From the NCBI GenBank assembly GCA_039621445.1, contig CP154954.1:66174891-66238890 (forward strand): 64,000 bases of DNA, written 5' to 3'. This DNA comes from Euglena gracilis. Taxonomy: Eukaryota; Euglenida; Euglenophyceae; Euglenales. Made by a program: the position numbers and the translations under genes. A model generated the notes under the pieces. The model had not been told where the DNA came from. It saw nothing but the letters and a program-made list of their open reading frames with translations, and ran no database searches. Below are positions 1-10,660 of this stretch, piece after piece; positions within the stretch are counted from its first letter, which is position 1; every line of letters starts with the position of its first letter.

Positions 1-379
1 CACCCTCCCCTGTACCACGTGACCTGGCAGGGCCAAGGTTCATCGAAGTTCCCTGCAGGCGCATCATGAAACTGTCAGCGTCTCACTTGTGAATATGCTT
101 GTTGTCAGGAGACAATCTCATGGGGGGGGGGGGCAGGGGGGGCTTTGTTTATCGCAAATACGGCCACAAATGGATTGCAACGTTATGGCATTTTTAATCA
201 GTTTAAACCACATTTTTGCACTCACCTATTGGCAGGATCCGCCGTCGGCTGAGGATACTACAATTAGTAGTTGAGTGAGAACTTGGGGGATTGGAAAGCA
301 TCACTGACTGCACCCCCCACATCCTGTTGGAAGGTGTCAACCATCCGAGCTGCTGCCTTTGCAGGACCCATCTGCTGTG
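1..379. other. Intron sequence upstream of the first visible transporter exon
   Basis: No exon with the codon character of the later exons is visible. The stretch holds short G runs and low-complexity sequence. It is read as intron because the exon starting at 380 begins in the middle of a transmembrane-domain protein. Confidence 0.4.
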
Positions 380-506
380 TTGGGCGTATGCGTTCCCCAT
401 CGGCACGGTCTTTCTCGCGGCGGTGGCGTTCTCCGTCTCGGGCCCCGTCCTGCCTGTGTTCTGGGCCGACCATGGGCTGTCTGTGGAAGTGGTCGGGGCC
501 CTGCAG
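380..506 (+). CDS. MFS transporter exon a (TM7-like)
   Basis: Encodes WAYAFPIGTVFLAAVAFSVS and on to VEVVGALQ. The start follows the nonconventional rule (CTG at 372-374, then 5 nt). The end is a conventional donor, CAG|GTGCTT. The joined reading VGALQ-ASMAMMYAV is in phase 0. Confidence 0.65.
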
Positions 507-3500
507 GTGCTTTTGTTGCGGTCGGTCTTTCATCTGCAACTCGGGATGCAGTATCTGAACAGTGTCAACGTTTTGTCCCTCAATATGTCCTTCTTCATTG
601 GTCTTCCTCTTCATTCGATCTACACAGTGATTTTTCCGGGGGGATGAAGATTGCATAGTTTGCGGTTATTTTTGGATTTAAATCAAAAATCCTTTAAATT
701 CAAACCTAACCTCCCGCAAGAAGTTGTTACCCCCATGAGGGTGCCACCAAATCTGATAATAATGGGAAGTTGTCACTTTTGGCTGGTATTGGCGAAGTTG
801 TCCCCTGGATTTGTGCAGGCTGACTTGCCAGGCGACAACTTCCGGGGTTGGTACCCCCTCAGGTCAACTGTACTTTGCTTGTGCTTTGGCGTGTCAAGGA
901 CAGGGGGAGGTAGGTTTTAAGATGCATTTCTCTGGCTCATTCGCGCCTCCCATTTTTCGATCTTTTTTATTCTGAGATTTTAAAATAGGCATCTTTCGCA
1001 AGACTGTCCCAAATAGTCTATAAACATTTGTGTGTCTTTATCTTGGATTTATGCAATTTTGTCCAATGAAATGGAACGCGTTCACCTGGACTGTACTTGG
1101 ATTTTGACTCTTGGAACTCTCTGAGAATGATTGCAGACAGTATTCTTCATGTTTTTTTTTGCTTTTTTTTCCAGGCCAGAAGGAAAATGACCATCTCTTT
1201 CACGAAGTTCTCTTGGTGCAAAATAATTCATCATAAACATGCTCCATATTATCATCATTCACACACCTGGAGGCTCCAAAGGAACGTTGATTCAAACTTG
1301 CATCCTTTTTTTTTGTTGAATTTTTTGATTTTTTTTTGTCCTGCATATGCACCTTGTTACTGACATCCCCCTGAATTTGTAGAAGTCGAATTTTCAATTT
1401 TAGTTTGTTCATGTGAGCCTTATCAAAATAGAAGGGGCCTGTTCTCATAGCGCCGGCCCCCAACAAGGTCGGACAATGTCACTCTGTGCTTATGTTGGGG
1501 ACTCTTTGCCCACAGGCGTCGATGGCGATGATGTACGCCGTCTTCTGCCTCTTCTGGGGCCACCTGTCAGAAAAGTATGGCAGACCTGTGCCTTTCGGTC
1601 TTCCATGTCAACTTTCCATTTGAAAACATTTACCATTACCCTGGACTGGACAGTCTATGTATATGCTCACTTCCCAGCTGCTTTTTTATGTACTGTTGAA
1701 CCTTCAATATCCCGCCTTTCAGTGTCTTGCTTTTGATAGATTACCTTCAGGAGGCAACTTGGCAGACACTCGTCATTCGAATATCCAGCCATTCTGAGGA
1801 AGAACTGTTCCTTTTTTTTGGAAAGGCAGGAGGTTCGTGAAGAAATTTTGGGGTAACATTTGTATTTGGGTACAATTGAGTTGAATTGAAGCTGGTGAGA
1901 GTTTGCAGTGGTCGCCAAAAACAGTTTGATCCCCTCAAAAAGCCCCCCCCCCCCTGCAGGGTGAGCCAGTGGAGAGTTTTCGTCTAGTCGTCCATTTTTT
2001 GGACCTCCAAAACTGGCCAAAATGCCCATTTTCCGGCCACTTTTGTTGTTTGTTTGGGATTTTGTTGGAACAAAATCAGCCCAAAAATCTGTTGTTGTTA
2101 AAGGGTCTTCCGCTCTGCTGACCCCACTGCCCCAGGCCCTAAGCCCTTGTGACAGGCCGGGCACGATGGCCTTTTCCATCGCTGGACTCGATGGCCTTTT
2201 CCATCGCTGGACTTGCAGGGTCAACCCGCACTGTTTGGCGGCGGGCGGCCTGCTGGTGGCCGGGCTGGGCTACGGCCTTATCGCCAGTGACAATATGGTA
2301 CTGTCCACCCATGGGTGGGCTCGGCCAAACTTGGGGTGGGGATGGGAGGCATACCATGACTTGGTCCCCCCCATCCAGGAGTTGGGGGCAGTGGGTTTTC
2401 AGCGTGACTGGCTGGGTTTGGCCTGCGCCCCCTCCCCCTCTACCCTGGGAGGCCGGCGAAAACCACCGCAGTGACCTGGTGCTTTTGCCCCCGGGGTCTC
2501 TCTGGGATCCTAAGGGACAATTGACCGCAAATGTGTCCGCAGAGTGACCTGGGGCGGGGTCACTCTGGTCATTTGCCACTGGTTTTCTGAAAGAAAGTGA
2601 CTGCCTGGTTTTTGAAGAGTGGAGCGACCCCCCTGGTTGGCAACAAATGGGATGATGGGGAGAGGGTTCAGCCGGCAACCCATTTAAAAGGAACTCTGTG
2701 CAAGGCGGTAATCTGGCTTTGTGCTTTGCGTCAATATGTGCAATCGGTGCCGGACGTTCAAATGCAGCTGCTCGCAGCAAACCTCTTGCCACTGACCTTC
2801 ACAGTGCATAAGTGCTGGGGTTGAGCTCATACGAGAGCTCAACCACAGCACTGAAACCCCCGCACCTGTTCCCACCGTATTTTCCTGTTTCACTCTCCTG
2901 CTCGCACTGCAATTGACTGACCCCTGATCCACAACAGGCTTTTTTTTCCAAGTCAGGTGCCTACCCCACGGGGGGGGGTGTTAGGGGCAGGCACCCATAG
3001 CACCCCATCCGACCCCCCCCCCCCCCGGGGTCGGGTGTTTGGGGGTGTCTGTCCATAGCAGGCACCCCTCCGACTCCGGCGCCAAAGGCGCCCGGGGGCC
3101 CGAAAGAGGCCATTTTCAATGAAAATTTTCTGGGTCCCCCCCCCCCAGACCCCACCCCCAGGGGGGATGTGCCTGCTGGGGGAAGGCACCCTACAGCACC
3201 CCCCCCCCCCGGTCGGTAAGCGAAAGCCTGATCCATAACCTGTGGGGGAGGGACTCCCTCCCCTGGAGCCCCGGAGCCCACCCCTGTCCCCGGGTCGGTG
3301 TACGCCCTGTGGGGCATCGTCGGGTCCGGCATCATCGTCCCCACCATGCCAGCTATCCTGCAGGCGGTGCAACCGGGTGAGCCCCCCTTTCATCCACCGA
3401 ACGCCTTTGCTGTGTGATCAGTCATCAGATTCACACACGAATCTCAGGAGTCAGCCACCAGAGTCATGATGACTCTAATGAATGAGTCATCATGGTCATC

Positions 3501-4472
3501 AGACCCCCCTGGCCAGGGTTTGCGGTGGCCAAAAAGGGAACTGTTGTGCAGCAAGGTTGGGGTTGCAGTGTTGTGCTGAGCATTCTTTTGACTGGGCGTA
3601 GGGTCAGGGGTGTACCCCCCGGGGCAGGAATGCTGGCTAGAATCCTGCGGTGAGGAAGGGGGGGATTGCTGTGGCTTTCTTTGGACCAGTGGGGCCAGCT
3701 GAAACGAGAAATTTGAGCGCAATGGGAAGCTGGAAAGCAATTGTGAAAGCCGCCGCCAGGCAGCATAACAATTCTCTCCCCAGCAGGCCAAAAATGTGTT
3801 CTTGTTGGTTGCGAACAAAAGCAGGTCGTTTCGGTTACGACTTGTAATTTCTCAACCTTCTGGCCTTTTCCCTTCTGGTCACACTCAAAGCGTGATTCCG
3901 TCATCGTGACCAGGGGTTTTCTTAAGCTGGAGGGGACCCTAACCCCCCCGGGGGGGGTCCAGCCAGCCAACAGGTTTCGGCACGAAGCGCTGAAAATTTT
4001 TGAAAAAGGGGTCAAAGATGCCCCAAAATGTCAGTTTTGGGTGGGTTTTGGGTTTTCACCTCAAAATTTTGGCTGAAAATGCCAACCCAGTTGGATTTGG
4101 GCTTTTTTGGGGCATTTTTTTGAGCACCCGCCGCCCCCAGCTCCAGCTCCCAGCTGGCCCCCCTCCCCCAGGGTCCAGCCAGCACCTTTTTCCAGCTGCC
4201 CTTGGAACCCCCCCCCCCCCCGAGGGGTCCTTCAGAAAACCCCTGATCGTGACGATTGCATCGCACTGATTCATGAGGATGATGGGCAATGCTATGTGTC
4301 CTGTGCAGGCGGTCCCACTGCGGTGGGCCTGGCGGTGGGCATCGAGGAGGCCGCCTACTTCTGCGGGGAGGTGGTGGGCCCCATCGTCGGGGTGTGGGCG
4401 CAGAGCGCGGTGGGCCTCCCCAGCACCCTGACCTACATCTCGGTGGTTATGCTGGGTGTGCCCTGGGCCTGA
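380..4472 (+). CDS. SLC18B1-like MFS transporter, C-terminal half (5' partial gene)
   Basis: Membrane transporter of the major facilitator superfamily. Five exons join into about 165 residues with six likely membrane segments. In order they carry a segment ending in VLPVFWADHGLS, a cytoplasmic-loop motif GHLSEKYGRP, a glycine-rich segment LLVAGLGYGL, a segment GIIVPTMPAIL, then AAYFCGEVVGPIVG and a last segment before the stop. This order matches the second half (TM7-12) of vesicular-amine-transporter-like SLC18B1 proteins, so the N-terminal half should lie left of the window. The substrate cannot be inferred. Two introns are conventional GT-AG (507-1515 and 3377-4308); those around the third exon look nonconventional and their ends are uncertain by a few bases. 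The C-terminus is short, with no long tail after TM12. Family assignment is by remembered similarity; MFS membership is the safer statement. Confidence 0.7.
1516..1599 (+). CDS. MFS transporter exon b (TM8 start and GR loop motif)
   Basis: Starts after the conventional acceptor TTTGCCCACAG at 1515 and reads ASMAMMYAVFCLFWGHLSEK, then YGRPVPF. The loop motif (G-x-L-S-E-K-Y-G-R-P) is typical of MFS inter-helix loops. The 3' boundary near 1594-1600 is not resolved. Confidence 0.65.
1600..2238. other. Intron with a short tandem duplication
   Basis: Low-complexity intron. At about 2164-2214 a unit containing GATGGCCTTTTCCATCGCTG is directly duplicated immediately before exon c. A C-rich element core lies near 1945. 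Confidence 0.4.
2239..2281 (+). CDS. MFS transporter exon c (TM9-like)
   Basis: GC-rich segment reading AAGGLLVAGLGYGLI. The 5' end is set by a CTG (2231-2233) plus 5 nt and the 3' end by NNN before CAG (2285-2287). Both ends are tentative, because base-pairing of the intron ends is weak here. Confidence 0.5.
2282..3290. other. Intron carrying element A1
   Basis: Contains fragments of repeated SINE- or MITE-like sequence at 2420-2650 (units with GTGACTG) and a full inverted-repeat element at 2935-3230 listed separately. Nothing coding is seen. Confidence 0.5.
2927..3238 (+). mobile_element. Family A inverted-repeat element (MITE-like), copy A1, with target duplication
   Basis: The element spans 2935-3230. 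Termini are CAGGCTT... and ...GGTCGGTAAGCGAAAGCCTG. It is flanked by ATCCACAA (2927-2934) and ATCCATAA (3231-3238), an 8-bp target duplication with one mismatch. The interior has C/G homopolymer runs, a GGCGCC palindrome and no coding capacity. Confidence 0.8.
3291..3376 (+). CDS. MFS transporter exon d (TM10-like)
   Basis: Reads SVYALWGIVGSGIIVPTMPA and on to ILQAVQP. Ends at a conventional donor, CCGG|GTGAGC (intron from 3377). The start near 3291 follows a CTG at 3284-3286. Confidence 0.65.
3377..4308. other. Conventional GT-AG intron of the MFS gene
   Basis: Begins GTGAGC and ends CTGTGCAG, joining exons d and e in phase 1. It holds copies of the CCGGGGGG-type element core near 3940-4240, including a palindromic CGGCACGAAGCGCTG-like motif. 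No exon is seen inside. Confidence 0.55.
4309..4472 (+). CDS. MFS transporter last exon (TM11-12, stop)
   Basis: Begins after acceptor CTGTGCAG and reads GGPTAVGLAVGIEEAAYFCG, then EVVGPIVGVWAQS. It ends in PWA with the stop TGA at 4470-4472. The G-x-x-x-G-P motif is typical of the eleventh helix of drug- and amine-type MFS proteins. Confidence 0.75.
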
Positions 4473-6018
4473 AGTGCGGTCAGCGGGGCAAAATTTCATT
4501 AGAAAGAAAATAATCAAACAATCATGACAATTGTTTTTTTTTGAGATGATTGAGATGAATTTTTTTGTCCCATTCTAAACTTTGTTTGAGTATTGTTTGT
4601 GTGTGTATGTTTTGTGTAAAATGGGTGTTATGTCCACGTTATGTGTGTATAGTTTCGCCCCAGTTTGGTGGCCCTTCAAACTCTGGTCCGAACGCTTGTT
4701 AGACAATCTTCTGACATCTTGGGAGGGAGGAATGGAAGAGTACTGAAAAATATGCGCCCCCCCCCCCCTGTCTCTCAGCGTTCAGCGTGACATACATTCT
4801 TTGGCTGATTTCGGTCGTCACCATCACGCGGACCTCCAAACCCTTAACTCCAAACCCCACCCTCTAACCCTTAGCCTCCTCATCTTCTTCACCTGCAGTC
4901 TGACCCTCGGCACGCGATCCACCTCCGCATCTCCAATCCGTACCCAGTTTCCCACGTTTTCCCCTCGTTTCCCGACGTTCCCCACGTTTTTACTTCACCT
5001 GCCCTTCTCCCGCACCCCCATTGATTTTTTTTGACTGCACCCGCACGCACTGTTTCTCCTCCTTTGCTGCAAAGCGCCTTGCATTTTAAGTGCCTCCTTC
5101 CTCGGGAGCTCAGGACCTTGTAATCCAGAGCAATATCCCGTTTCTCATCAAGTATTCAATGTGCGCAGTCAGTTTCCAAATTTCAAACTTGTTCAAATTG
5201 GCTGCGCGATGGGTTAACACGCACGTCAATGGCACGGACATAATCCTTTGATTATTGGAAAAAAATTCAAATTGAGTTCGCCGGCCATCACCGTATTGGA
5301 ATTCGGAATGGCCTTTCGCTTCTGTGGCGTGTGCAGGGCCCCATTTGTCTTCAGCCACCACGTCCTCCCCACATGGCTTGACCATACCCAACTATGTGGC
5401 TCCGCCCCGACTTCGGAGGCGCCTTCCGCCCCTTCCACCCAACCTGACAAGGCTGGCTCAAGGCGTGTCCACCCGCCAACCCTGGGTGATTTGGTATTTT
5501 TTTCTAGAATGACTGACTGGCTGTTAGTTCCAGACCCCCATGATATCTGGCCAAAAATCCATTGAATTTGAGCTCGGGTGGTCTTTTGCACCCCCCCCCC
5601 CCTCCTGCGTTGGTGCTATAGCAGGCAGGGGGCATAGGACACTTTGGACCCCAGGTTTTGGGGTGGGTGGTGCTAAGCTTGGTTGGCACGCACCAGGGTC
5701 CAAATTTGACCCCCAGTGGGTGTAGGTTGCTGTGGGCAGGCACCCCATAGGGCACCTCCCGGGGTCACCGAACCCCCCTTCGGCCGCCTGCTGAGACAGG
5801 CACCCAAGAGCTCTCAAATGCAACCCCCAGGGACAGAGCAGAACACACGACCAAAGTCAGCCTCCTCCGAATCGGCACATTTTGACCGGCATTAGCACTG
5901 CCAGGATCCGGTATATACATCCGATCCGCGGTCTGGTATGACCAACTCCATTCCTGTAAACCCCCTGGGCCTGGCAGCCACCGCGGGGCTCTTCCGGCGA
6001 CGGCAGCCTGGCCCTGAC
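4473..6018. other. Intergenic region between MFS and RING genes
   Basis: 3' flank of the MFS gene, then low-complexity DNA (TG-rich 4590-4650, C-runs, a CTAACCC-rich patch near 4845-4875) and a degenerate repeat at 5505-5800. An open GC-rich stretch at 5338-5470 has no recognisable protein. No RNA gene or clear promoter element is seen. Confidence 0.4.
6005..6006 (+). promoter_or_regulatory. Possible spliced-leader trans-splice acceptor before the RING gene
   Basis: CGGCAG followed by 12 nt and an ATG at 6019. Euglenid mRNAs commonly receive a spliced leader at an AG just upstream of the start codon. This is inference from position only; an in-frame ATG also exists at 5938. Confidence 0.25.
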
Positions 6019-6082
6019 ATGCCCGAGCGGCAATTCCTGTACGTGGACCCCGTCCCGGCCGACCTGATGTGCCCCCTTTGCC
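6019..6082 (+). CDS. RING gene exon 1 (first zinc ligands)
   Basis: MPERQFLYVDPVPADLMCPL plus C, 21 codons plus one base. The intron opens with NNN then CACGCTCCCC. Confidence 0.65.
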
Positions 6083-9000
6083 CCCCACGCTCCCCTGCCA
6101 TATCATGTGTCGTGGACCCTTTTTTTCCCTTCCCTTCGGTAGCTCCAGGGGTGCAATCCGACACTTTCTGGGCCAGGGGTTTTTTAGTGTTGGACCCCCT
6201 CCCCCGGGGGGGGAGGGGGGTAGGGTGGTGGGTCCCTTGGACCCCCTCCCCCCGGGGGGGGGGGGGGCCCTTGGCCCCCCGCCCCCCGGGGGGGGGGGGG
6301 CTGGGGGTAGGAGCTGGTGGGTATGCCTTTTTTGGCGCCGAAGGCACCGAAAATTTTGAAAAAGGTGCTATTTTTAGCATTTTTGGCCATTTTCGGGCAA
6401 AAGTGGGTGGGTCCCCCGGGACCCCCCCCACCCGGGGGGTGGGTGGGTGGGTGCCGACCCCCCCCCCGTTCTTCCCCCCCCCCCCCCTATGTCCAACGAC
6501 CCCCCTATGTCCAATGACCACCCCCCCGGTCAGAGGACACCTTTTCGGAGGTTTGATGTCTTTTTTGCAGGTGTGTGAAAACCGGAGGTTTGCCAGCCCT
6601 AAAAGGCTTTTCTTCCGCCCTTGTCCTGTACCCCGCAGTCCATCGTCCATTAAAATGTTCCCTCTGGGGAGTTTTGTGCATTACGAGCGCTCCACCGGGG
6701 AGATAGTGCTTGCGGTTGTTGAAGGAGCTTCACCACACTCCCAACATTCCACCATGACATTTTCGGGTGTTTTGCTAGGTTGTATGATGGAGTGAAGATG
6801 GTTGATGGAATGCATGGATTGTCGACTGGGTAATTTATTATTATTTTTTGTGAAATCCCGTGGCGTGAAGGTATGTTTTGGGTGCTATTTGAGGAAATAT
6901 TTGTTGACAGGGCTGGAAATGGAGGCGCGAAGAGCCGGAAGGAAAATTTTGACCTGTTTGGGTGTGGTTTCGGCAAACTTTTTTTCCCGACCCTGTGTCC
7001 AACGACCACCTCCCCAGTCAGAGGACACCTTTTGGTCACTACCCTATGTCCAACGACCGCCCCCCGTCAGAGGACAGAGGTTACCGGTCGTTGGACATAG
7101 GGGGGGGGGGAGGGTAAAAAAAAACCCCTGTTCCGGGCATTCGGCGTGGTTGTCAAGATATTTTTGACTTGATTGGTGGTGTGGGAGTTCCTTTCCTTGA
7201 TTCGTGCTTTCCTGCCTTTAGTCACATACCTTGATGATGCCTTCTGAGAACCAGGAGAGGGTTTCTTCTTGTCGATCGGCGTGGTTGTCAGATTTTTTGA
7301 CTTGATGGTTGGTGTGGGATGAGTTCCTTTCCTTGATTCGTGCTTCCTCCTGCCTTAGTAGTCACATACTGATGATGCCTCTAGACCAGAGAGGTTCTGA
7401 GAACCAGGAGAGGGTTCTCTCTTGTCCGATCGATTGGGTGGGGTGCAAGGTGCAAGGGACTAGGTCTTTTTGAGGAAGTTCGCACCGTGCTATGGGCAGG
7501 CACCCCAGAGTACAAGTTTCAAATTTCAACCCTTGCTGAGGACACCTTTGTTTTGAAATTGTTTCAGGGCGGTCCCCCAAAAATAGGAAAACTTCCAATC
7601 CTGGAGTCGACTGATGAACACTGAGTTTTGCTCCACCTGAGAACTTACACAATCCCCCCAACATCATTTTGTGTTTGCGTATGCTGCATGTTCTTCGCCA
7701 ACCAGGGTCCAATATTTTCAGGCAACATCAAACTCTTTCCTCTCCCCGTCGCTTCCCACTCATCCGACTTTTCCCAAAACTTCCAATATGAACTGATTCA
7801 ACAGGAAGCAAAATTGAAATTTCCGAGAAGTCGCAACTGCAACTGTTGTGGAATAAGCGACGTAAACATTAAAGATGTATGAAATATATAAACATACAAA
7901 ATGATTTGTTATAAATATTATATAAGTGGCATTCACAACATATTGTGAATTTGCTCTGAGAAATTGAAACTGATCTGAGATTTGGAATCCACAATCAATT
8001 GGCATTTACACCATAAATTTTTAACCTTTTACCCACGATTTGCAGGTCCAGAATCAGAAAAGTTTCCTTGCAGGGGGGCGTGCATCCCCAGCAGCCGTTT
8101 GTCAGCCCGCTGCGGGTCCGCGGCTGCGGCCACACGTTCTGCGGCGCGTGCCTGGCGGGGCACCGGCAGTGCCCGCTGGACGGCGGCGCCACGCCGGACC
8201 GTGAGCCGCCGGACCGCGGCGTGCGCGCCCGCCTGGACGGCCTGCGCGTGCGGTGCGCAGGGCCCTCCGCGCGGTCCCCCCCCCCCACCGGGTGGGACTG
8301 TCAAGCCACGCCGTTGGGCTCGGGTGTGACCCCAGGTCCTGCGGAGCTTTGCAAGGTCTGTTTTTTTGCCGTCCACAGCCCAGAGGGGTCCTTGCCCTGC
8401 AATGGGTCATTGCTGTTCTTCTGGAGGGAACCCCCCCCTGTATATTGTTCTCTTTTTTTATCTTTGGGCGGGATTTCAAGACCTTGGGGTTATTTTATTT
8501 TTCAGGGGGATTATCTTACATCATATTTGGGCAGGAAAATCAAAGTCCTGGAATCCAATCAGTCTAATTTCCACGGTAGTTTTGGCCTCATATTGTCGAA
8601 CTTCATCAATTTCTGCAAAAGTCATTAGTCGCCATTTTTTAGGCAGGAAACTTTGAATTTATGAGCAAAAACTGTCACAATTTTTTTTTGCCGGCCGGCA
8701 TTTTTTTTAATTTTTTTTGCCGGCCAGTCGGCACTTCCTTTGAGGGGCTTTATGCGTTTGGCTGCCATGCAAACGCCCCCAGGGATGTTTATGTTTGGTT
8801 TTTAGCCCCCCAGTTCCTCCCCACCCCCCCCTGCGGAATGGGTGCCCTTGACATTTTGTTGTGCACCAGAATGTCTCTCAAAGGCTCCAACAATCAGGGT
8901 CGCGCTGGATATTATTCTGTTTGTGGCCATCTCCAGTGCAGGCACAACGGCACAGGGGTTGCGCTGGCTACGCTGTCAGAATGGCTTCAAACCCTGTTTA

Positions 9001-9091
9001 ATTTCTCTTCCCCCGACCTGTATGATTCGGCGCCGTGGAGTGTCCTGCCACCGCCCCCACTCCTCGTGCAACCACGTCTGCAAACGCGGCT
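6019..9091 (+). CDS. TRAF-type RING finger / zinc finger protein (probable E3 ubiquitin ligase), 3' end unresolved
   Basis: Probable ubiquitin ligase of the TRAF-like class. Three exons join in frame. The first supplies YVDPVPADLMCPLC (first RING zinc ligands), the second CGHTFCGACLAGHRQCPLD (remaining ligands, with the TRAF-style final Asp) and then LDGLRVR, and the third CPHSSCNHVCKRGSL, which looks like the start of a TRAF-type zinc finger directly after the RING. The ligand pattern is C-x2-C-x13-C-x-H-x2-C-x2-C-x6-C-x2-D. Introns are nonconventional: the first has the pairing ends CACGCTCCCC / GGGGGGCGTG, the second NNN-CAG...CTG. The start is placed at Met 6019; an upstream in-frame Met at 5938 would add 27 residues. 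No later exon of a TRAF domain is visible. The gene may instead continue into the BRCT exons that start at 10482. Confidence 0.65.
6167..7138 (+). mobile_element. 956-bp element with CAGGGG termini and 8-bp duplication (family D, long copy)
   Basis: The element spans 6175-7130. It begins CAGGGGTTTTTTAG and ends AAAAAAAAACCCCTG, flanked by TTCTGGGC (6167-6174) and TTCCGGGC (7131-7138), an 8-bp duplication with one mismatch. It lies in intron 1 of the RING gene. Inside are sequences of the family with GTCCAACGACC termini (6490-6510, 7000-7100), so it is composite or nested. Confidence 0.6.
7139..8086. repeat. Rest of RING intron 1 with an imperfect direct duplication
   Basis: A unit at about 7141-7260 (CGTGGTTGTCA, GAGTTCCTTTCCTTGATTCG, AACCAGGAGAGGGTT) is repeated at about 7281-7425 with small indels. 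The remainder to 8086 is AT-rich intron with no exon seen. Confidence 0.55.
8087..8254 (+). CDS. RING gene exon 2 (RING core)
   Basis: Reads QQPFVSPLRVRGCGHTFCGA, then CLAGHRQCPLD and a linker ending LDGLRVR. It ends with T before NNN-CAGGGCC; the CAG lies at 8258-8260. Strongly GC-rich compared with its flanks. Confidence 0.8.
8255..9052. other. RING gene intron 2
   Basis: Nonconventional intron, GCG-CAGG...CCTG-CCACC. T-rich, with a repeated GCCGGCC motif at 8690-8730. Nothing else is seen. Confidence 0.5.
9053..9091 (+). CDS. RING gene exon 3 (start of TRAF-type zinc finger)
   Basis: Joined to the previous T it reads CPHSSCNHVCKRGSL, the expected cysteine pattern right after a TRAF RING. 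The 5' end fits CTG (9045-9047) plus 5 nt in the correct phase. The 3' end is not defined. Confidence 0.5.
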
Positions 9092-10481
9092 CTCTGCCTG
9101 GCCTGGCGTTCACTCATGGCGGGAACAACCCCGACGACTGGACTCCCTCCCTCGGAGTTGTCAGCGTGCATGGTTTTGACACGGTGGGAGTGAATCCCGG
9201 AAACCTGCTCCCCTCCTCCTTCCTGTTGGCGCTGGTTTTTAGATTAAAGTTTTCGTTCTGCGCCGGAGGACGGTTTCCTTGCACAGGGCTGTGGTGAGTG
9301 GGGCCCAACCCCACCAGGCCTCCCCACACAGCGCTGCCGCAGCTGGGATGGGTGCGTGGGTGGGGTTTCGAGAATGCGTGCATTTTGCATTGAGGGTTTG
9401 GGCTGGTCTTAGGCCAGTGCGAGCAAGCATGACGGGTAGTACTCCACCCCACACCATCGGGTGTGAGAAATTACCCTTGGGACTCTTGCGTCCCCAACGC
9501 TGAGTGAATTCCTGCTCCTGATCATTTACTGGTGAACCATACCAAGAGATTCATGCTTTCAGCTTGGACCTTCACATCCATCTGAGGTTCTGAAGTCAAC
9601 TCAGTCAGGGTTGAAAATGAAGAAAAAAATATAACCAAAGTTTAGGTGAACTTGTAAGGAACGATTTTTTTTGTTGTTTTTTTTAACTCAATATCAGTTT
9701 TTCATTGGTTTTTTTGTCCCCTTCAACAAATATTCAGCGGAGAAAGTTTAGAAAATTTGGAGTATTCAATTCTCCAATGCTCAATTATGTTTAAACGGCA
9801 GCCTTTGACTACTGGCCCTTCTAGGGGGGGTGTCTGACCCCCTCGTTTAAGCATTTACGAACATTCCCCCAATTCACCTGCGTTTTCGCGCTGCCCCCCA
9901 GAGGTGCCCATGAAAACAATGTGTAGTACGGAAGAACTACTCCAGGTTTAGGGTTATGGCTTGGGTTATGTGAAAAGGATAGGGTTAGGGTAAGTTGGAA
10001 TAGGGTTAGGGTTAGGATTTAGGCCTTTTAAAAAACTCAATGAAGGCTAAAATCAGGCCCAATTTAGTCCCGAATTTTGGCCTCTAACTTCGGCCTGGGC
10101 CAACCTGAATCCCTTTTGGAACGATAACTATAACCCTAACCCTGCCCCCAAAAATAACGGAAAACACCAAAAAAGTGCCGTCGAAACCCACATCAGTTTG
10201 CATTTAAGAAGCTGGACCTCCCCACCTCGTTGAACTGCTGGACCCCGGGGGGGGGGGGCAGTAGTTAAAGGCTGCCATTTAAGCATATGACATGTATTGC
10301 ATTGCATTTTTAAATATGATATTATATCATTTTTGATATTATGACATTATGATGTGTGACATATTTTTGTGTAAATGATATGCCATCATTATTTTTTTGA
10401 GATGGCGCGCCACCATTCAAACGATGATGACCACTGTATTTGCGGAGAGTTCCTCCCTATTTATGGCAAAATTGGGTGCAG
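9092..10481. repeat. Gap with TTAGGG-like inverted arms
   Basis: At 9279-9360 is a copy of a dispersed unit (CCCCACCAGGCCTCCCC). At about 9950-10020 are GGGTTAGGGTTAGG units; at 10125-10145 is the reverse-complement ATAACCCTAACCCTGCC, with a CGG(C/T)C-rich spacer. These are internal telomere-like hairpin arms, not a chromosome end. No exon is identified. Confidence 0.5.
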
Positions 10482-10660
10482 GCCCACCCCCGGCTTCAAG
10501 GGGCGGCGCAAGAAGCAGCAGCTGCAGGACTGCATCGCGGCGCTGGGGGGCGTCCTTGTCCACGACGCCGCGCTGGACTGGACCCACCTCGTGGCGGAGA
10601 AGCTGACAAAGTGCGAGAAGGTGCTGGCGTCGATGGCGGGCGGCAAGTGGATCCTCCCCT
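10482..10660 (+). CDS. BRCT gene exon 1 (BRCT 1 core)
   Basis: Reads TPGFKGRRKKQQLQDCIAAL and on through the T-H-L-V strand to GKWILP. The left end is placed after GTGCAG at 10481 but the frame is open further upstream. The 3' end (T at 10660) is set by phase with the next exon. Confidence 0.65.

Noticed and set aside
5892-6795. Long frames on both strands (252 and 285 residues)
   Set aside because: They run through C/G homopolymers of a mobile element; only the RING N-terminal segment to 6082 has family support.
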